From: Methylotenera sp. G11
Lineage (GTDB): Bacteria > Pseudomonadota > Gammaproteobacteria > Burkholderiales > Methylophilaceae
Reading direction: 5' to 3'
DNA length: 64,000 bases
NCBI RefSeq assembly: GCF_000799735.1
Contig: NZ_JUHH01000001.1
Location: 2,232,001-2,296,000 of the forward strand
The position numbers and the translations under genes were made by a program. The stretch's first letter is position 1; each line of letters starts with the position of its first letter. The notes under the pieces were generated by a model. That model saw only the letters and a list, made by a program, of their open reading frames with translations, did no database searches and was not told where the DNA came from. Below are positions 26,714-36,642 of the stretch, piece after piece.

Positions 26714-28132
26714 ATGAAGCTTTATGAGCAGCTTGCCAACTCTATCGCCCAATCAATCCAGGAGGGGGTACTTGGCCGAGGCGATAAATTACCGTCCGTG
26801 CGGCAGGCGAGCGAGAGCCGCGGGGTCAGTCCTGCAACCGTATTCCAGGCCTATTATCTGCTGGAAGCCAGGGGGCTGATAATCGCGCGGGAGCGATCCG
26901 GGTATTTTGTAACAGGCGGTGCAATCGGTATGCCACCCGCACCCGCTCCGCAGGTCGAGCCTAATATTGCCTCCATGCAGGTCGATGTCAGTGAACTGGT
27001 GTTTGAGGTGCTGGAATCCATCATCAATAATCATGCGGTTCCCCTGGGCTCGGCTTTTCCCAGCCCGTTCCTGTTTCCGCTCGATCAACTGGCTAAATGC
27101 ATGGCGCCGGCATTGCAGGCAATGGCCCCGTGGTCGGTGATGAGCAATATCAATCGCGGAGATGCGGAACTCAGGCGCCAGATAGCGCTGCGCTACATGA
27201 TTGGCGGCTTGAATATCGCCGCCGAGGAAATCATCATCACCAACGGGGCGATGGAGGCATTGAACCTGTGCCTGATGGCGGTAACGCGCCCGGGTGACAC
27301 CATACTGATCGAGTCGCCGACTTTTTTTGCAGCGCTGCAATCGATTGAGCGCATTGGCCTGCGCGCCGTCGCCATACCAAGTCACCCCGAATCCGGTATC
27401 GACCTGGCGGCAATGGAGCAGGCGATTATTCAGCACAAGCCCCAGGCCTGCTGGATCATGACTAATTTCCAGAACCCTTCAGGCAGCCTGATGCCGGATG
27501 AAAAAAAGAAAGCGCTGGTAGAACTGGTGACTAAATACCAGGTGCCGCTGCTGGAAGACGATGTGTTTGGTGAGCTATATTTTGGCGATAAACGCCCAAT
27601 GCCGGCAAAAGCCTTTGATACCGAAGGCCTGGTGATGCATTGCTCCTCATTCTCCAAATGCCTGGCACCAGGCTACCGGGTGGGCTGGGCAGCGCCAGGC
27701 CGCTACCTGAAGGCGGTTGAGCGATTGAAGATCACGACTACAGTGGCAACCTCACTGCCGGCACAACTGGCAATCGCCAGGTATTTGCAGAAAGGCGGCT
27801 ATGATAAGCACCTGCGTCACCTGCGCCAGGTCTTGCTGGTGAACCAGATCAAGTTCATAGAAGCCATCGAGCGCTATTTCCCTGAGGGAACATGCCTGTC
27901 CGCACCGCAGGGCGGTTACTTCTTATGGATCAAGCTGCCCGAAGGCGTAGACGCACTGCAATTGCATAAGCTGGCGCTTGTTGATGGCATCAGCATCGCG
28001 CCCGGGCCTATATTTTCTGCCCAGAGGAAATTCACGAATTACATCAGGCTGAATTACGGGCAGACCTGGAATATGCGTTATGAGATGTCGCTAAATGCGC
28101 TTGGTACCATCGTCAAGAACATGATGCGATAG
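26714..28132 (+). CDS. MocR-type GntR/aminotransferase-like transcriptional regulator
   Basis: 472 residues: an N-terminal GntR winged helix (residues 1-70: LYEQLANSIAQSI, GDKLPSVRQASESRGVS, GYFV) joined to a fold-type-I aminotransferase-like domain with NFQNPSGSLM, LLEDDVFGELYFG and the PLP lysine in HCSSFSKCLAPGYRVGW. Such MocR/PdxR-like proteins use PLP or a PLP adduct as ligand to control transcription. Monocistronic; the regulated gene is not obvious. No pdx gene is next to it. Confidence 0.92.
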   Translation: MKLYEQLANSIAQSIQEGVLGRGDKLPSVRQASESRGVSPATVFQAYYLLEARGLIIARERSGYFVTGGAIGMPPAPAPQVEPNIASMQVDVSELVFEVLESIINNHAVPLGSAFPSPFLFPLDQLAKCMAPALQAMAPWSVMSNINRGDAELRRQIALRYMIGGLNIAAEEIIITNGAMEALNLCLMAVTRPGDTILIESPTFFAALQSIERIGLRAVAIPSHPESGIDLAAMEQAIIQHKPQACWIMTNFQNPSGSLMPDEKKKALVELVTKYQVPLLEDDVFGELYFGDKRPMPAKAFDTEGLVMHCSSFSKCLAPGYRVGWAAPGRYLKAVERLKITTTVATSLPAQLAIARYLQKGGYDKHLRHLRQVLLVNQIKFIEAIERYFPEGTCLSAPQGGYFLWIKLPEGVDALQLHKLALVDGISIAPGPIFSAQRKFTNYIRLNYGQTWNMRYEMSLNALGTIVKNMMR

Positions 28133-28420
28133 TGGCCAGTGGTAAGCGCGCAGGCCTAATGAGAAAACTTGCAGGCTGATATGCTTTTTATTCAGCGATC
28201 TGCTTCTGTTTAAAATCTTCTAAACCATGTAATTTGCGCGATTGCGATAAATCCCGTACCCGGTGTACTGATGGCAGTTCCTGATCTGACATTGTTACCT
28301 GGTGGGATATGCTCTTTAACTCATTTTATTAACCAGCTGCTGCCGGCTGAATTCAATGGCAGCCGGCCAGCATGCACTGGCTGTATGATCTGGCTCAGTG
28401 ATGCCTGATATCAAGACGAT
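28133..28420. other. Gene-free region upstream of the ABC/phosphatase fusion
   Basis: 288 bases without a credible gene. One inverted repeat is visible near 28348-28373 (GCCGGCTG and CAGCCGGC around a 10-base loop), without a T tract. It presumably holds the promoter of the next gene; I cannot assign boxes with confidence. Confidence 0.4.
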
Positions 28421-29800
28421 ATGAATAAAATATTACCGATACAATTGCCGCAATCATCCTCGCAATTGTCTACGATCACAAATACCGGTGTGTCTCCAGA
28501 GAGCATGCTGCTTCGGCTTGAGGGTTTCGGCGTCACATTCGGCAGCAATGCCGTATTGAGTGATATATCGCTCAGTGTGCCGGACAAAGGGATGGTTGTG
28601 CTCACCGGGCCCAAGGGCACGGAAAGGGCAATCCTGCTGCGTACGCTGGCCGGCTTTGGCGCCAGGAGCGTTCCGCACCAGATGCTGGGAAGCGCAATCT
28701 ACCGCGGGGCGGCGCTGGGCGATAAAGGGCACGTTGCGCTCGTGGCGCAGAATGCACAGTTGATGATGGCCTCGGTGCTGGAGAATGTCATTGTGAATCT
28801 GCCTGAACGCAACCGGTTAACGCAGCCATTGCAGCGTGAGCTTGCGCAAAAGCTGCTCAAGGAGGCCGGATTGCAGGATCTTTGCGATCGGCTGGACCAG
28901 CCCATGGCGAGTTTACCGTTTGCATCGCAGCGGCATTTGTCGGTTCTGCGTGAGATCGTGGCCGATCCGCCACTGCTATGCATCGATGAGCCTATAGCAG
29001 GGATGGCAGATCCGGATGCCGGGCGTTTAATTGCTTATCTGCGCGACCAGGCCACGCACCGCGCACTGCTGGTGGCTGTTCACAGCCAGGCGCATGTGCG
29101 TCAGCTGGGCGGCAATGCCGTGCTAGTCGTGCATGGGCGCATGCTTGAGCTGCAGCCTGTCCCGCAAATATTTGATAGCCCATGTTCGCCGGCGGCAATC
29201 GAGTTTGCACAAACCGGTAAATGCAGTGCCGCAGCCTACGAAGCCTCATTAAATACCCAGCATGCAGACCATGGTTTACAGCCAATGCCGCTTTCTGATG
29301 CAGCCGTGCAGGTTCATGCGGAAAAAGTTGAGCAGAATAGCCAGGTCAGACTGGGGAGATTCATGTGGCTCAAGCGCGGTATGCTTGCGGCTACGCCGGT
29401 ACCCGGCAGGCACGGCAGTGTTGCCGGTGATTTGGAGGCTTTGCGCCAGCATGGGATTACAACGCTGATTACCTTGAGTGAGACCGGTATTGATGACGCT
29501 GCATTGCAGGCAGCCGGCCTGAAAAACATCTGGGAGCCTGTTCCCGATATGGAGGCGCCCAGCATTATCCAGGGGGTGCGTATCTGCAAGGAAATCGAGT
29601 CATTGCTGAAGCAGGGGGATGTGGTTGCAATCCAGAGTGATGCCGGGTTAGGCCGCACGGGTACCCTGCTGGTTGCGCACCTGTTATGGAAAGGCATACG
29701 CCTGAACGATGCACTGGAATACGTGCGCAGGGTGGAGCCGCGCTGGGTGCAGACACAGGCGCAGCTGGATTTTCTGGGTGAGTTTGCGCAGCGGGTTTAG
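28421..29800 (+). CDS. Fusion of a degenerate ABC ATPase domain and a degenerate dual-specificity phosphatase domain
   Basis: 459 residues. Residues ~30-250 follow an ABC-transporter ATPase: Q-loop Gln110, Walker B LLCIDEP (Asp189-Glu190) and H-loop His221 are intact, but Walker A is GPKGTERA (63-70) instead of GxxGxGK[ST] and the signature is PFASQ. Residues ~310-459 follow a dual-specificity phosphatase: the acid Asp376 (PVPDM) and loop end AGLGRTGT (Arg412) remain, but the HC pair of HCx5R is Gln405-Ser406. So both catalytic centres appear altered while the folds are kept. No signal or membrane span and no permease neighbour. Probably a binding or regulatory protein; its partner is unknown. 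Confidence 0.85.
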   Translation: MNKILPIQLPQSSSQLSTITNTGVSPESMLLRLEGFGVTFGSNAVLSDISLSVPDKGMVVLTGPKGTERAILLRTLAGFGARSVPHQMLGSAIYRGAALGDKGHVALVAQNAQLMMASVLENVIVNLPERNRLTQPLQRELAQKLLKEAGLQDLCDRLDQPMASLPFASQRHLSVLREIVADPPLLCIDEPIAGMADPDAGRLIAYLRDQATHRALLVAVHSQAHVRQLGGNAVLVVHGRMLELQPVPQIFDSPCSPAAIEFAQTGKCSAAAYEASLNTQHADHGLQPMPLSDAAVQVHAEKVEQNSQVRLGRFMWLKRGMLAATPVPGRHGSVAGDLEALRQHGITTLITLSETGIDDAALQAAGLKNIWEPVPDMEAPSIIQGVRICKEIESLLKQGDVVAIQSDAGLGRTGTLLVAHLLWKGIRLNDALEYVRRVEPRWVQTQAQLDFLGEFAQRV

Positions 29801-29815
29801 TATTGCGGTGCATCA

Positions 29816-30844
29816 TTATTGGCCTGACTGCCCAGCCAATTTGGGCGATTCAAGGTTGAGCGACTCCAGCGCTTCCTTATCCAGTGCGCTCAGCATTTTA
29901 CTGAAATCCTTGAGTTCCGATTGGTTGTCCTGGTCCCTTGCAATCCTTGCCAGGGCCAGAATACTGGATGTATGGTGAGGGTTGGCGGCCAGCGTTATGC
30001 GAAAATTTGTTTTGGCATCCTGTGTTTTTCCCAGGTTCTGCTGGGCAAGCGCCAGGTAATAGCTTGCTTCCGGGTCGTCCGGCGCCTGTTTTTTCCACTC
30101 GGTTGCGATGGCCAGCAGTTCTTGCCATTTCTCCGCCTGCATGGGCAGTACTACCTGCATCCAGTATGGGCGTTCTGCCAGGGGAGCATCCCAGAACGGG
30201 GCAGCGGTCTTGATGATCTTATCGGTTTCCGGCAACGACATTGCCGCCCTGATCCATTTGGCCGGAACATTATAGAAATAACCATTCGCGCCGGGGCTTT
30301 TGAAGGTACTCATGCCGATGACCCTTCCCTGGTCATCAAACAGCGGGCTGCCGCTGGCACCCATCTGGAATGATGCGGAGGTGCGGATCACATAGCTGCT
30401 ATCCATTGCGTAAAGCGCTTTGATTCTGCCCGTGGTGGTCAGTGGCTTTGCTGCGCCGCCCGGAAAGCCGACTGAAAATGTTGCGGTTTCATAGATGAGT
30501 TTTTCGCTGTCGCCGAAAGTTGCGGGTTTCAATGGCAGGTATTCAAAACGCAATATGCAGACATCATGTTTCCAGTCGGCCCGCACTCCGACCGGCGCAT
30601 AGGTTTCGCCGCGTGCGGCCACATTAACGCCGACTGCATTGCCCAGCACGTGGCAATTCGTAGCCACAAGATTCTCAGCCACAACAAATCCTGACCCGCT
30701 GCCCTGGCCGCCGGTGGTCGTGACGGTATGGATCTTCACGATGGTGCCTTTGAGGTTGTACACCAGTTCGGGAGAAGGCTCCGCCGACGCTGCCTGGCTC
30801 AAACCCATCAGTATCAGCATTGTGTTCAAAGCATAATTTTTCAT
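29816..30844 (-). CDS. Secreted trypsin-like serine protease with C-terminal helical repeats (paralogue A)
   Basis: 342 residues. Signal peptide 1-21 (ending SAASA), then a chymotrypsin/DegP-type domain with His65 (VATNCHVLG), Asp94 (DWKHDVCIL) and Ser164 (MGASGSPLF). After residue ~220 a TPR-like region follows (ASYYLALAQQNLGKTQDAK, HHTSSILALARIARD). No PDZ domain is seen. ATG at 30844 is supported by AGGAG 7-8 bases upstream. It is a clear paralogue of the protein at 42747-43760. Convergent with the ABC/phosphatase fusion (15-base gap). Confidence 0.9.
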   Translation of the reverse strand: MKNYALNTMLILMGLSQAASAEPSPELVYNLKGTIVKIHTVTTTGGQGSGSGFVVAENLVATNCHVLGNAVGVNVAARGETYAPVGVRADWKHDVCILRFEYLPLKPATFGDSEKLIYETATFSVGFPGGAAKPLTTTGRIKALYAMDSSYVIRTSASFQMGASGSPLFDDQGRVIGMSTFKSPGANGYFYNVPAKWIRAAMSLPETDKIIKTAAPFWDAPLAERPYWMQVVLPMQAEKWQELLAIATEWKKQAPDDPEASYYLALAQQNLGKTQDAKTNFRITLAANPHHTSSILALARIARDQDNQSELKDFSKMLSALDKEALESLNLESPKLAGQSGQ

Positions 30845-31043
30845 CGCGCGCTCCTGATCAATAAATGATGGATGCATCGTATCGCCATTGGTTCAAATGT
30901 CAGCAGGCATGTAATCATCAGCCGCCGGCAAAAATGTAATATACACGCGATGAAGCGGTGCCGTACTTAATAAGTGTTGCTGACTAACGCGCTGATTAAC
31001 TGTAAAATTCGCACTTTCGTTTAGCCACAGATTTGAATCTATT

Positions 31044-32765
31044 ATGCGCGCCTCACAATTTTTCTTTAACACTCAAAAAGAAGCCCCTAACGAAGCCGAA
31101 CTGCCAAGCCATATTCTAATGGTGCGTGCAGGGCTGATTAAGCGACTGGGTTCTGGCCTTTATAACTGGATGCCGCTGGGACTGCGTGTGCTGCGCAAGG
31201 TTGAAGCGGTTGTCCGCGATGAAATGAACAAGGCGGGTGCGCTGGAATTGCTGATGCCGGCCGTGCAGCCAAAAGAGCTGTGGGAGGAAACCGGCCGCTG
31301 GGCAGTATTTGGCCCGCAGATGCTTAAAATCAAGGACCGTCACGAGCGTGAGTTCTGCTTTGGCCCTACGCATGAGGAGGTGATTACCGACATTGCCCGT
31401 AAGGAAATCCGTAGTTACAAGCAGCTGCCGCTTAATTTTTACCAGATTCAGACCAAGTTCCGTGATGAGATCCGCCCGCGTTTCGGCGTGATGCGCGCAC
31501 GTGAATTCATGATGAAAGATGCGTACTCATTCCATACCGATTTCGCATCGCTGGAGCAGACTTACCAGACCATGTACCAGGCTTACAGTAATGTGTTCAC
31601 CCGTCTGGGACTCAAGTTCCGCGCAGTGCGTGCCGATACCGGTGCTATCGGCGGCGAGGGCTCGCACGAGTTCCACGTGCTGGCGGATTCCGGTGAAGAT
31701 GGCCTGGCCTATTGCGACACATCAGATTTTGCAGCCAACGTAGAGCTGGCCGAAGCCTTGCCTGCAGGCAGCGCAAGGGCTGCCGCAGCTGAAACGATGC
31801 GCGAAGTGGATACGCCCAAACAGACCTCGTGTGAAGATGTGGCTAAGCTTCTGGAAATAGGTATTGAGCGCACAGTGAAAGCGATTGCGCTGATCGCCAG
31901 AGATGAGGTTGCCGGTGACAGGTTCTACTTAGCGCTATTGCGCGGCGACCACAACCTGAACGAAGTCAAGATTGGTAAATTGGCAGGCTTTGCGGACTTC
32001 AGGTTCGCGACCGAAGAAGAAATCCGTGCTCACCTGAATTGTCCGCCAGGTTTCATTGGCCCGGTTGGTGTCGCTGCGAACGTGACCGTCATCGCTGACA
32101 GGACCGTTGCGCTGATGAGCGATTTTGTGTGCGGTGCCAATAAGCCCAAGTTCCATCTGGCCGGCGTGAATTTTGGCCGTGATTTGCCGGAGCCATCGCT
32201 GGTGGCCGATATCCGCAACGTGGTGGATGGCGATGCCAGCCCGGACGGCAAGGGCGTGCTGTCACTGTGCCGCGGTATTGAAGTCGGGCATATTTTCCAG
32301 CTGCGCACTAAATACTCAGAAGCCATGAGTGCGACTTACCTGGATGAAAATGGCCAGACCAAGACCATGGAAATGGGTTGCTACGGCATAGGTGTGTCAC
32401 GTATCGTAGGCGCTGCGATCGAACAGGGCAATGATGAGCGCGGTATTATTTTCCCCAAGAGCATGGCGCCGTTTGAAGTGGTGATCTGCGCGATCGGCTA
32501 CGACAAATCGGAAACGGTCAAAGCTGCAGCCATTAAACTGCATGATGATTTGCAGGCGGCAGGCGTGGATGTACTGCTTGATGACAGGGGCGAGCGCCCT
32601 GGCGTGATGTTTGCCGAGGCTGACCTGATGGGAATCCCGCATCGTCTGGTGGTCGGTGAGCGCGGCCTGGCCGAAGGCAATGTGGAATATAAAGCCAGGG
32701 TAGAGGCTGACGCCAGATCTGTCGCGCTGGTTTCGGTGGTTGAGTTTGTGCAGGATTTGGCATAA
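31044..32765 (+). CDS. proS: Prolyl-tRNA synthetase
   Basis: Class II synthetase charging tRNA-Pro. 573 residues, bacterial type with the editing insertion (INS) between motifs 2 and 3. Visible: motif 1 region [16 protein letters not shown], motif 2 [26 protein letters not shown], the INS domain around 224-410, motif 3 [17 protein letters not shown] and the C-terminal anticodon-binding domain with [22 protein letters not shown]. Length normal. ATG at 31044 begins the conserved MRASQFF. Confidence 0.98.
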   Translation: MRASQFFFNTQKEAPNEAELPSHILMVRAGLIKRLGSGLYNWMPLGLRVLRKVEAVVRDEMNKAGALELLMPAVQPKELWEETGRWAVFGPQMLKIKDRHEREFCFGPTHEEVITDIARKEIRSYKQLPLNFYQIQTKFRDEIRPRFGVMRAREFMMKDAYSFHTDFASLEQTYQTMYQAYSNVFTRLGLKFRAVRADTGAIGGEGSHEFHVLADSGEDGLAYCDTSDFAANVELAEALPAGSARAAAAETMREVDTPKQTSCEDVAKLLEIGIERTVKAIALIARDEVAGDRFYLALLRGDHNLNEVKIGKLAGFADFRFATEEEIRAHLNCPPGFIGPVGVAANVTVIADRTVALMSDFVCGANKPKFHLAGVNFGRDLPEPSLVADIRNVVDGDASPDGKGVLSLCRGIEVGHIFQLRTKYSEAMSATYLDENGQTKTMEMGCYGIGVSRIVGAAIEQGNDERGIIFPKSMAPFEVVICAIGYDKSETVKAAAIKLHDDLQAAGVDVLLDDRGERPGVMFAEADLMGIPHRLVVGERGLAEGNVEYKARVEADARSVALVSVVEFVQDLA

Positions 32766-32812
32766 CATTGCCCTGACGCCCTTAAGGCCTTGTTCGGATT
32801 GAGAAAATAACG

Positions 32813-33439
32813 ATGCGAAGATGCATTCTCGGAAGCCTGATGCTGTTGCTGGCCGGAATATCCGGCCTGAGCTACGCGGGTTCACAGATTGAAGAGCCGC
32901 TATCCAACAGCGTAAAAGCCCTGATGCAGCGCAGTGTGAGCGACCGGGCTGCGCCCACGCTGACCTTCGCAACGGAAGAAGAGGGACGCGCATGGATGAA
33001 TGCCATGTCTGAACGCCTTAAAAAACGCATGCCGGATGCCAGGTACCGTGAAGATTTTCTGCGTACCGTACATTATGAAGCCAGCCGCGCCGGTCTTGAC
33101 CCGCAGATGGTTCTGGGCTTGATTCAAGTGGAAAGCGGCTTCAAGAAGTATGCAGTTTCATCTGTAGGTGCGCGGGGCTTTATGCAGGTGATGCCGTTCT
33201 GGGTGCGCAGCATTGGAGCCAATGACCACAACTTATTCCTGCTGCGTACCAATCTGCGCTATGGCTGTACGATCCTGAGGCATTATGTGGATATTGAACG
33301 CGGTGATCTGTACCGTGCCCTGGGGCGTTATAACGGCAGCCTGGGACGGCCGGAGTACCCTAACCTGGTGCTGAGCGCATGGCGCAAGCATTGGGATTAC
33401 ACGCCCGGCAACTGGAATAACACGCCTAAGAATATCTAG
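32813..33439 (+). CDS. Lytic transglycosylase (SLT domain)
   Basis: Secreted muramidase-like enzyme forming 1,6-anhydromuramic products. 208 residues: signal peptide ~1-22, then an SLT domain with the catalytic Glu107 in GLIQVESGFKKYAVSSVGARGFMQ, followed by NLFLLRTNLRYGCTILRHY and LGRYNGSLGRPEYP. This is the usual small lytic transglycosylase size in betaproteobacteria. 47 bases after proS. Confidence 0.93.
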   Translation: MRRCILGSLMLLLAGISGLSYAGSQIEEPLSNSVKALMQRSVSDRAAPTLTFATEEEGRAWMNAMSERLKKRMPDARYREDFLRTVHYEASRAGLDPQMVLGLIQVESGFKKYAVSSVGARGFMQVMPFWVRSIGANDHNLFLLRTNLRYGCTILRHYVDIERGDLYRALGRYNGSLGRPEYPNLVLSAWRKHWDYTPGNWNNTPKNI

Positions 33440-33440
33440 T

Positions 33441-33464
33441 GCCGGTTCAGTTTTGAACCGGCTT
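33441..33464 (+). terminator. Hairpin after the transglycosylase gene
   Basis: GCCGGTTCA and TGAACCGGC form a perfect 9-base stem with a 4-base loop starting 2 bases after the stop codon; only a short TT follows. Likely a terminator or 3'-end stabiliser. Confidence 0.6.
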
Positions 33465-33707
33465 GAATCCACCCCCAGACCTGATACTTAATCAGGTTTT
33501 CACGCTTCGCGTCACGTTCGTCTATGTAAAAGACTGTAACGGAATATGACAAATAAGTTTACATCCCGGCTAAATTCATTCAGTATGCCCCTAGCGATTT
33601 TTTTGTTCTAGGGCAACTTATAACATTTCTAATCTGCCCTGGCATCTCGCTGCTGTTCGTACTACCTTGTTATTCAACTAAAAATATATATTTGGGAGAA
33701 ATAAAGT

Positions 33708-34211
33708 ATGTCGAAATTAACTGCATTGGCTTTGAGTATTGCTGTTTTGGGTGGAGTCTGGGCATTTCTGGCTCTGGGACCTCTTGCTGGCTCGGTGTTG
33801 GTCTGGGCCGGGTTTATCGCATGGGGTAGCTATTTCCATACCGGGGGTGATGGTGCTGCACTGCAAAAAACGATTGCTGGCATGATTTACGGTGCCGTGG
33901 TTGCGGGCGTGGCTTTGGCGCTGGTTGTGGCTAACCCGGTAGGTCTGGGCGCTGCGATCGCGGCTCCGGTGTATGTAGCTGTGACCGTGTTCTTCCTGGT
34001 GATTGTGGCAGGCATCAACCTGCTGTCCGTAGTGCCGGCTAATGTGTATGGTTATGCTGCTACAGCAGGTTATGCCTTGAGCACCAACACGGCTAACCTG
34101 ACCATGATGCCGAACCTGACCAATCCGGTGCTGCTGGTGGCGTTGTCTGTAGTGATCGGTGCTTTGTTCGGCGCCGCATCAGGCAAGCTGGCCGGAATGT
34201 TAGGCAAGTAA
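33708..34211 (+). CDS. DUF1097 family membrane protein
   Basis: 167 residues, almost entirely hydrophobic, with about five membrane segments (LTALALSIAVLGGVWAFLAL, GSVLVWAGFIAWGSYF, GMIYGAVVAGVALALVV, VAVTVFFLVIVAGINLL, VLLVALSVVIGALFGAASG). The spacing and the SYFHTGG loop match my recollection of DUF1097 (YcdZ-like) inner-membrane proteins of unknown function. GGGAG precedes the ATG. Followed by a strong terminator, so it is monocistronic; the 268-base upstream gap gives room for its own promoter. Confidence 0.82.
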   Translation: MSKLTALALSIAVLGGVWAFLALGPLAGSVLVWAGFIAWGSYFHTGGDGAALQKTIAGMIYGAVVAGVALALVVANPVGLGAAIAAPVYVAVTVFFLVIVAGINLLSVVPANVYGYAATAGYALSTNTANLTMMPNLTNPVLLVALSVVIGALFGAASGKLAGMLGK

Positions 34212-34225
34212 ACGCTGGCCAGTCA

Positions 34226-34261
34226 TAAAAAAACCGCCATTTCATAAATGGCGGTTTTTTA
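34226..34261. terminator. Bidirectional Rho-independent terminator
   Basis: AAAAAACCGCCATTT and AAATGGCGGTTTTTT form a long stem with A/T tracts on both sides, serving the convergent DUF1097 and 34279-35148 genes. Confidence 0.92.
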
Positions 34262-34278
34262 TTGGCTGTATCAATCTG

Positions 34279-35148
34279 CTACTTCAGGACCTTAAATCCA
34301 TAATAAGTGCCGAACTCGCCTTCAGGCTCATGATAGACAAACAGCATGTCATTGGCATAGCCGGTACCGTTGAAATGGTTCTGTGCACGTAATTTCAGGT
34401 CTTTAGGCAATTCACTCCTGCCCGCATATTTGCCATTGAGGTCAAAAATCAGCACCGCTTTATGGTCCACATCCAGCAGCACCAGCTCCTGCCCTTTTAC
34501 GCCGCTGTAGCCTATAAAGTGATCGCTCACGTCGTGATGTTCTGCGCCGGCAGCGGTCAGGTCAAGTGCGATTTCCCGGATCTTTTCGCGGGATTTTGGA
34601 TCCACGACCCACACTTTATTGCCGCGTTCCTGTTTTGCGTAGTATTGGTTGGTTTCCGGGTTGTAGCTCGGCATGGTGGCTGAATCGCCAAATGCAGGAT
34701 TGAAACCGAGTATATCCGCTGAGCTGTTTTTTAAATCACCGTTCTCGGCCAGGTCAATTGAGAAAATGCCTGAATTTGGTGAAAACCCTACGTCACTCGA
34801 GATATTGTAGGTCACTGTTTCCAGTTTTGCGGTATTCGGGTTGTAATACAGTGAACGGTTGTCGTAGCCCGGGCGGGATGAGTTGACGTATTTCCCTTCT
34901 TCATCGTAAGCGTGGACTTCTGATTTTGAATAAGCTACTTCACCCTCGCCACCCATCGGGGCCAATCCGCCGTCAGCAATATAGTAACGCTTGAATACCG
35001 GGATATGCGCCACGGTCATCGGGCGTGTGGTAGGCTTTTTGGTTAGCGGGATTTTGATACCAACCTGTGCTTCAGGCAGTATTTCTGCATGAGCAAGCTG
35101 TGCAGCCGTTAAGAAAGCCATAGGAAGTAGTAAGTTTAAAACACGCAT
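34279..35148 (-). CDS. Secreted protein, possible beta-propeller, unknown function
   Basis: 289 residues with a signal peptide (LNLLLPMAFLTAAQLAHA, cleavage near residue 21). The mature part has repeated strand-turn patterns (HIPVFKRYYIADGG, GIFSIDLAENGDL, NKVWVVDPKSREKIREIAL, KAVLIFDLNGKYAGRSEL) suggesting YVTN/NHL-like propeller blades. No family name can be given. Conserved-looking acidic and His residues (GAEHHDVSDH) might bind metal, but that is a guess. The ATG at 35148 starts the signal; the frame opens 5 codons earlier. Confidence 0.75.
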   Translation of the reverse strand: MRVLNLLLPMAFLTAAQLAHAEILPEAQVGIKIPLTKKPTTRPMTVAHIPVFKRYYIADGGLAPMGGEGEVAYSKSEVHAYDEEGKYVNSSRPGYDNRSLYYNPNTAKLETVTYNISSDVGFSPNSGIFSIDLAENGDLKNSSADILGFNPAFGDSATMPSYNPETNQYYAKQERGNKVWVVDPKSREKIREIALDLTAAGAEHHDVSDHFIGYSGVKGQELVLLDVDHKAVLIFDLNGKYAGRSELPKDLKLRAQNHFNGTGYANDMLFVYHEPEGEFGTYYGFKVLK

Positions 35149-35221
35149 GGTCGGATTTCTCAATTTATTATCTAATAGTCTGATTGATAGGGTTAATTTA
35201 AATACATAGTTAATTTAAATA

Positions 35222-36253
35222 TCAGCGCTGCTGCTTTTCTATCAGCATGGCATCGCCATAGCTAAAGAACCGGTACTCCTGTTCAACCGCATGCGCATAG
35301 GCTTTTTTAATGTGGCCTATGCCGGCAAAGGCAGACACTAGCATGAGCAGCGTGCTTTTTGGTAAATGAAAATTGGTAAATAAACGATCCACCACTTTGA
35401 ATCTGTAGCCTGGGGTAATGAAAATATCCGTATCACCGTCGCCAGCCTTCAATTCGCCATGCCGGGCTGCGCTTTCCAGGGCACGCAAGGCAGTTGTGCC
35501 GATGGCCGTTACTTTGCCGCCATTGCGCCGTGTTTCATTGATGCTATCTACAGTAGACTGGGGAATGCTGAAAAGTTCACTGTGCATCTTATGTTCTGCA
35601 ATGTTGTCTACCCGCACCGGCTGGAATGTGCCGGCGCCTACGTGCAGGGTGACATAAGCGATGTTGACGCCTTTTTGCTGCAGTTGTTCCAGCAACGCCT
35701 CATTGAAATGCAGTCCGGCAGTCGGAGCGGCCACTGCACCCAGGTTCTTGGCGAAAACAGTCTGGTAGCGTTCTTCGTCATCATCCGTAGCGGCATGGGT
35801 GATGTACGGCGGCAGGGGCAACGCGCCATACTGCTCCAGCAGGTCAAATACCGAGACATCACTCAAGAAATGCAGTTCGAACAAGTCGTCGTGGCGTGCG
35901 GCCACTTCCACATCAAATGCATCGCTCAGGCGCATGCGGCTGCCGATCTTGGGTGAGCGTGAAGCGCGCACATGGGCGTACGCAGTTTGTGCGTTGATGA
36001 CGCGCTCGATCAGCACCTCTACATTGCCGCCGCTTTCTTTATGCCCGAACAGGCGTGCCTTGATGACCCGCGTATCGTTAAATATCAGCAGATCCCCCGG
36101 TTTGCAGGCATCCGGAAAGTCCAGAAACATTTTATCGGCAAGGGTTCCATCAGATCCGTCCAGGCATAACATGCGGCTGGCGGTACGTTCTTGGGTGGGA
36201 TGCTGTGCAATTAAGGGGGAGGGTAAATAAAAATCGAAATCTTGGGTTTTCAT
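35222..36253 (-). CDS. queA: S-adenosylmethionine:tRNA ribosyltransferase-isomerase QueA
   Basis: Converts preQ1 to epoxyqueuosine at tRNA position 34 using the ribosyl part of S-adenosylmethionine. 343 residues with [14 protein letters not shown] at the N-terminus, [46 protein letters not shown] and [19 protein letters not shown], all QueA signatures. Length is normal. No tgt or other que gene in the window. Transcribed away from tRNA-Leu. Confidence 0.97.
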   Translation of the reverse strand: MKTQDFDFYLPSPLIAQHPTQERTASRMLCLDGSDGTLADKMFLDFPDACKPGDLLIFNDTRVIKARLFGHKESGGNVEVLIERVINAQTAYAHVRASRSPKIGSRMRLSDAFDVEVAARHDDLFELHFLSDVSVFDLLEQYGALPLPPYITHAATDDDEERYQTVFAKNLGAVAAPTAGLHFNEALLEQLQQKGVNIAYVTLHVGAGTFQPVRVDNIAEHKMHSELFSIPQSTVDSINETRRNGGKVTAIGTTALRALESAARHGELKAGDGDTDIFITPGYRFKVVDRLFTNFHLPKSTLLMLVSAFAGIGHIKKAYAHAVEQEYRFFSYGDAMLIEKQQR

Positions 36254-36314
36254 AAATCGGATAGCTTGCTATAATAGCGAAATCGCAATTATACAGTAAT
36301 GTATATTCCAAAGA

Positions 36315-36401
36315 GCCCAGGTGGCGGAATTGGTAGACGCACGGGACTCAAAATCCCGCGCTGGCGACAGCGTGCCGGTTCGATTCCGGCCCTGGGCACC
36401 A
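36315..36401 (+). tRNA. tRNA-Leu (anticodon CAA)
   Basis: 87-nucleotide class II tRNA with encoded CCA. Acceptor GCCCAGG pairs with CCTGGGC; the anticodon stem-loop CGGGA-CTCAAAA-TCCCG gives anticodon CAA (decodes UUG); the long variable arm and the GGTTCGATTCC T-arm are present. Confidence 0.98.
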
Positions 36402-36475
36402 GTAAATCTTTGATTTGCACTCTATGGAAGTAATCAGGTGGTTGTGGCTGAGCTATGCCCGCCTTGCGTAAAGAT

Positions 36476-36525
36476 CGCTATGTTCAATACACGTTCAGCT
36501 GTATATTGAACATAGCGTTTTTTTT
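36476..36525 (+). terminator. Rho-independent terminator downstream of tRNA-Leu
   Basis: CGCTATGTTCAATA and TATTGAACATAGCG form a long stem followed by eight T, about 75 bases after the tRNA-Leu CCA end. Confidence 0.9.
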
Positions 36526-36642
36526 CGCCTGTCTCCTGCGAAGGCTGGTTGCACCCAGCGCAAGGAATCGATGCCGGGGAAGCAAAACATCAGTCTCGCT
36601 GTCCGCCCTTATAAACTCAACCCGCTTTTAATGGCTGCCGTC

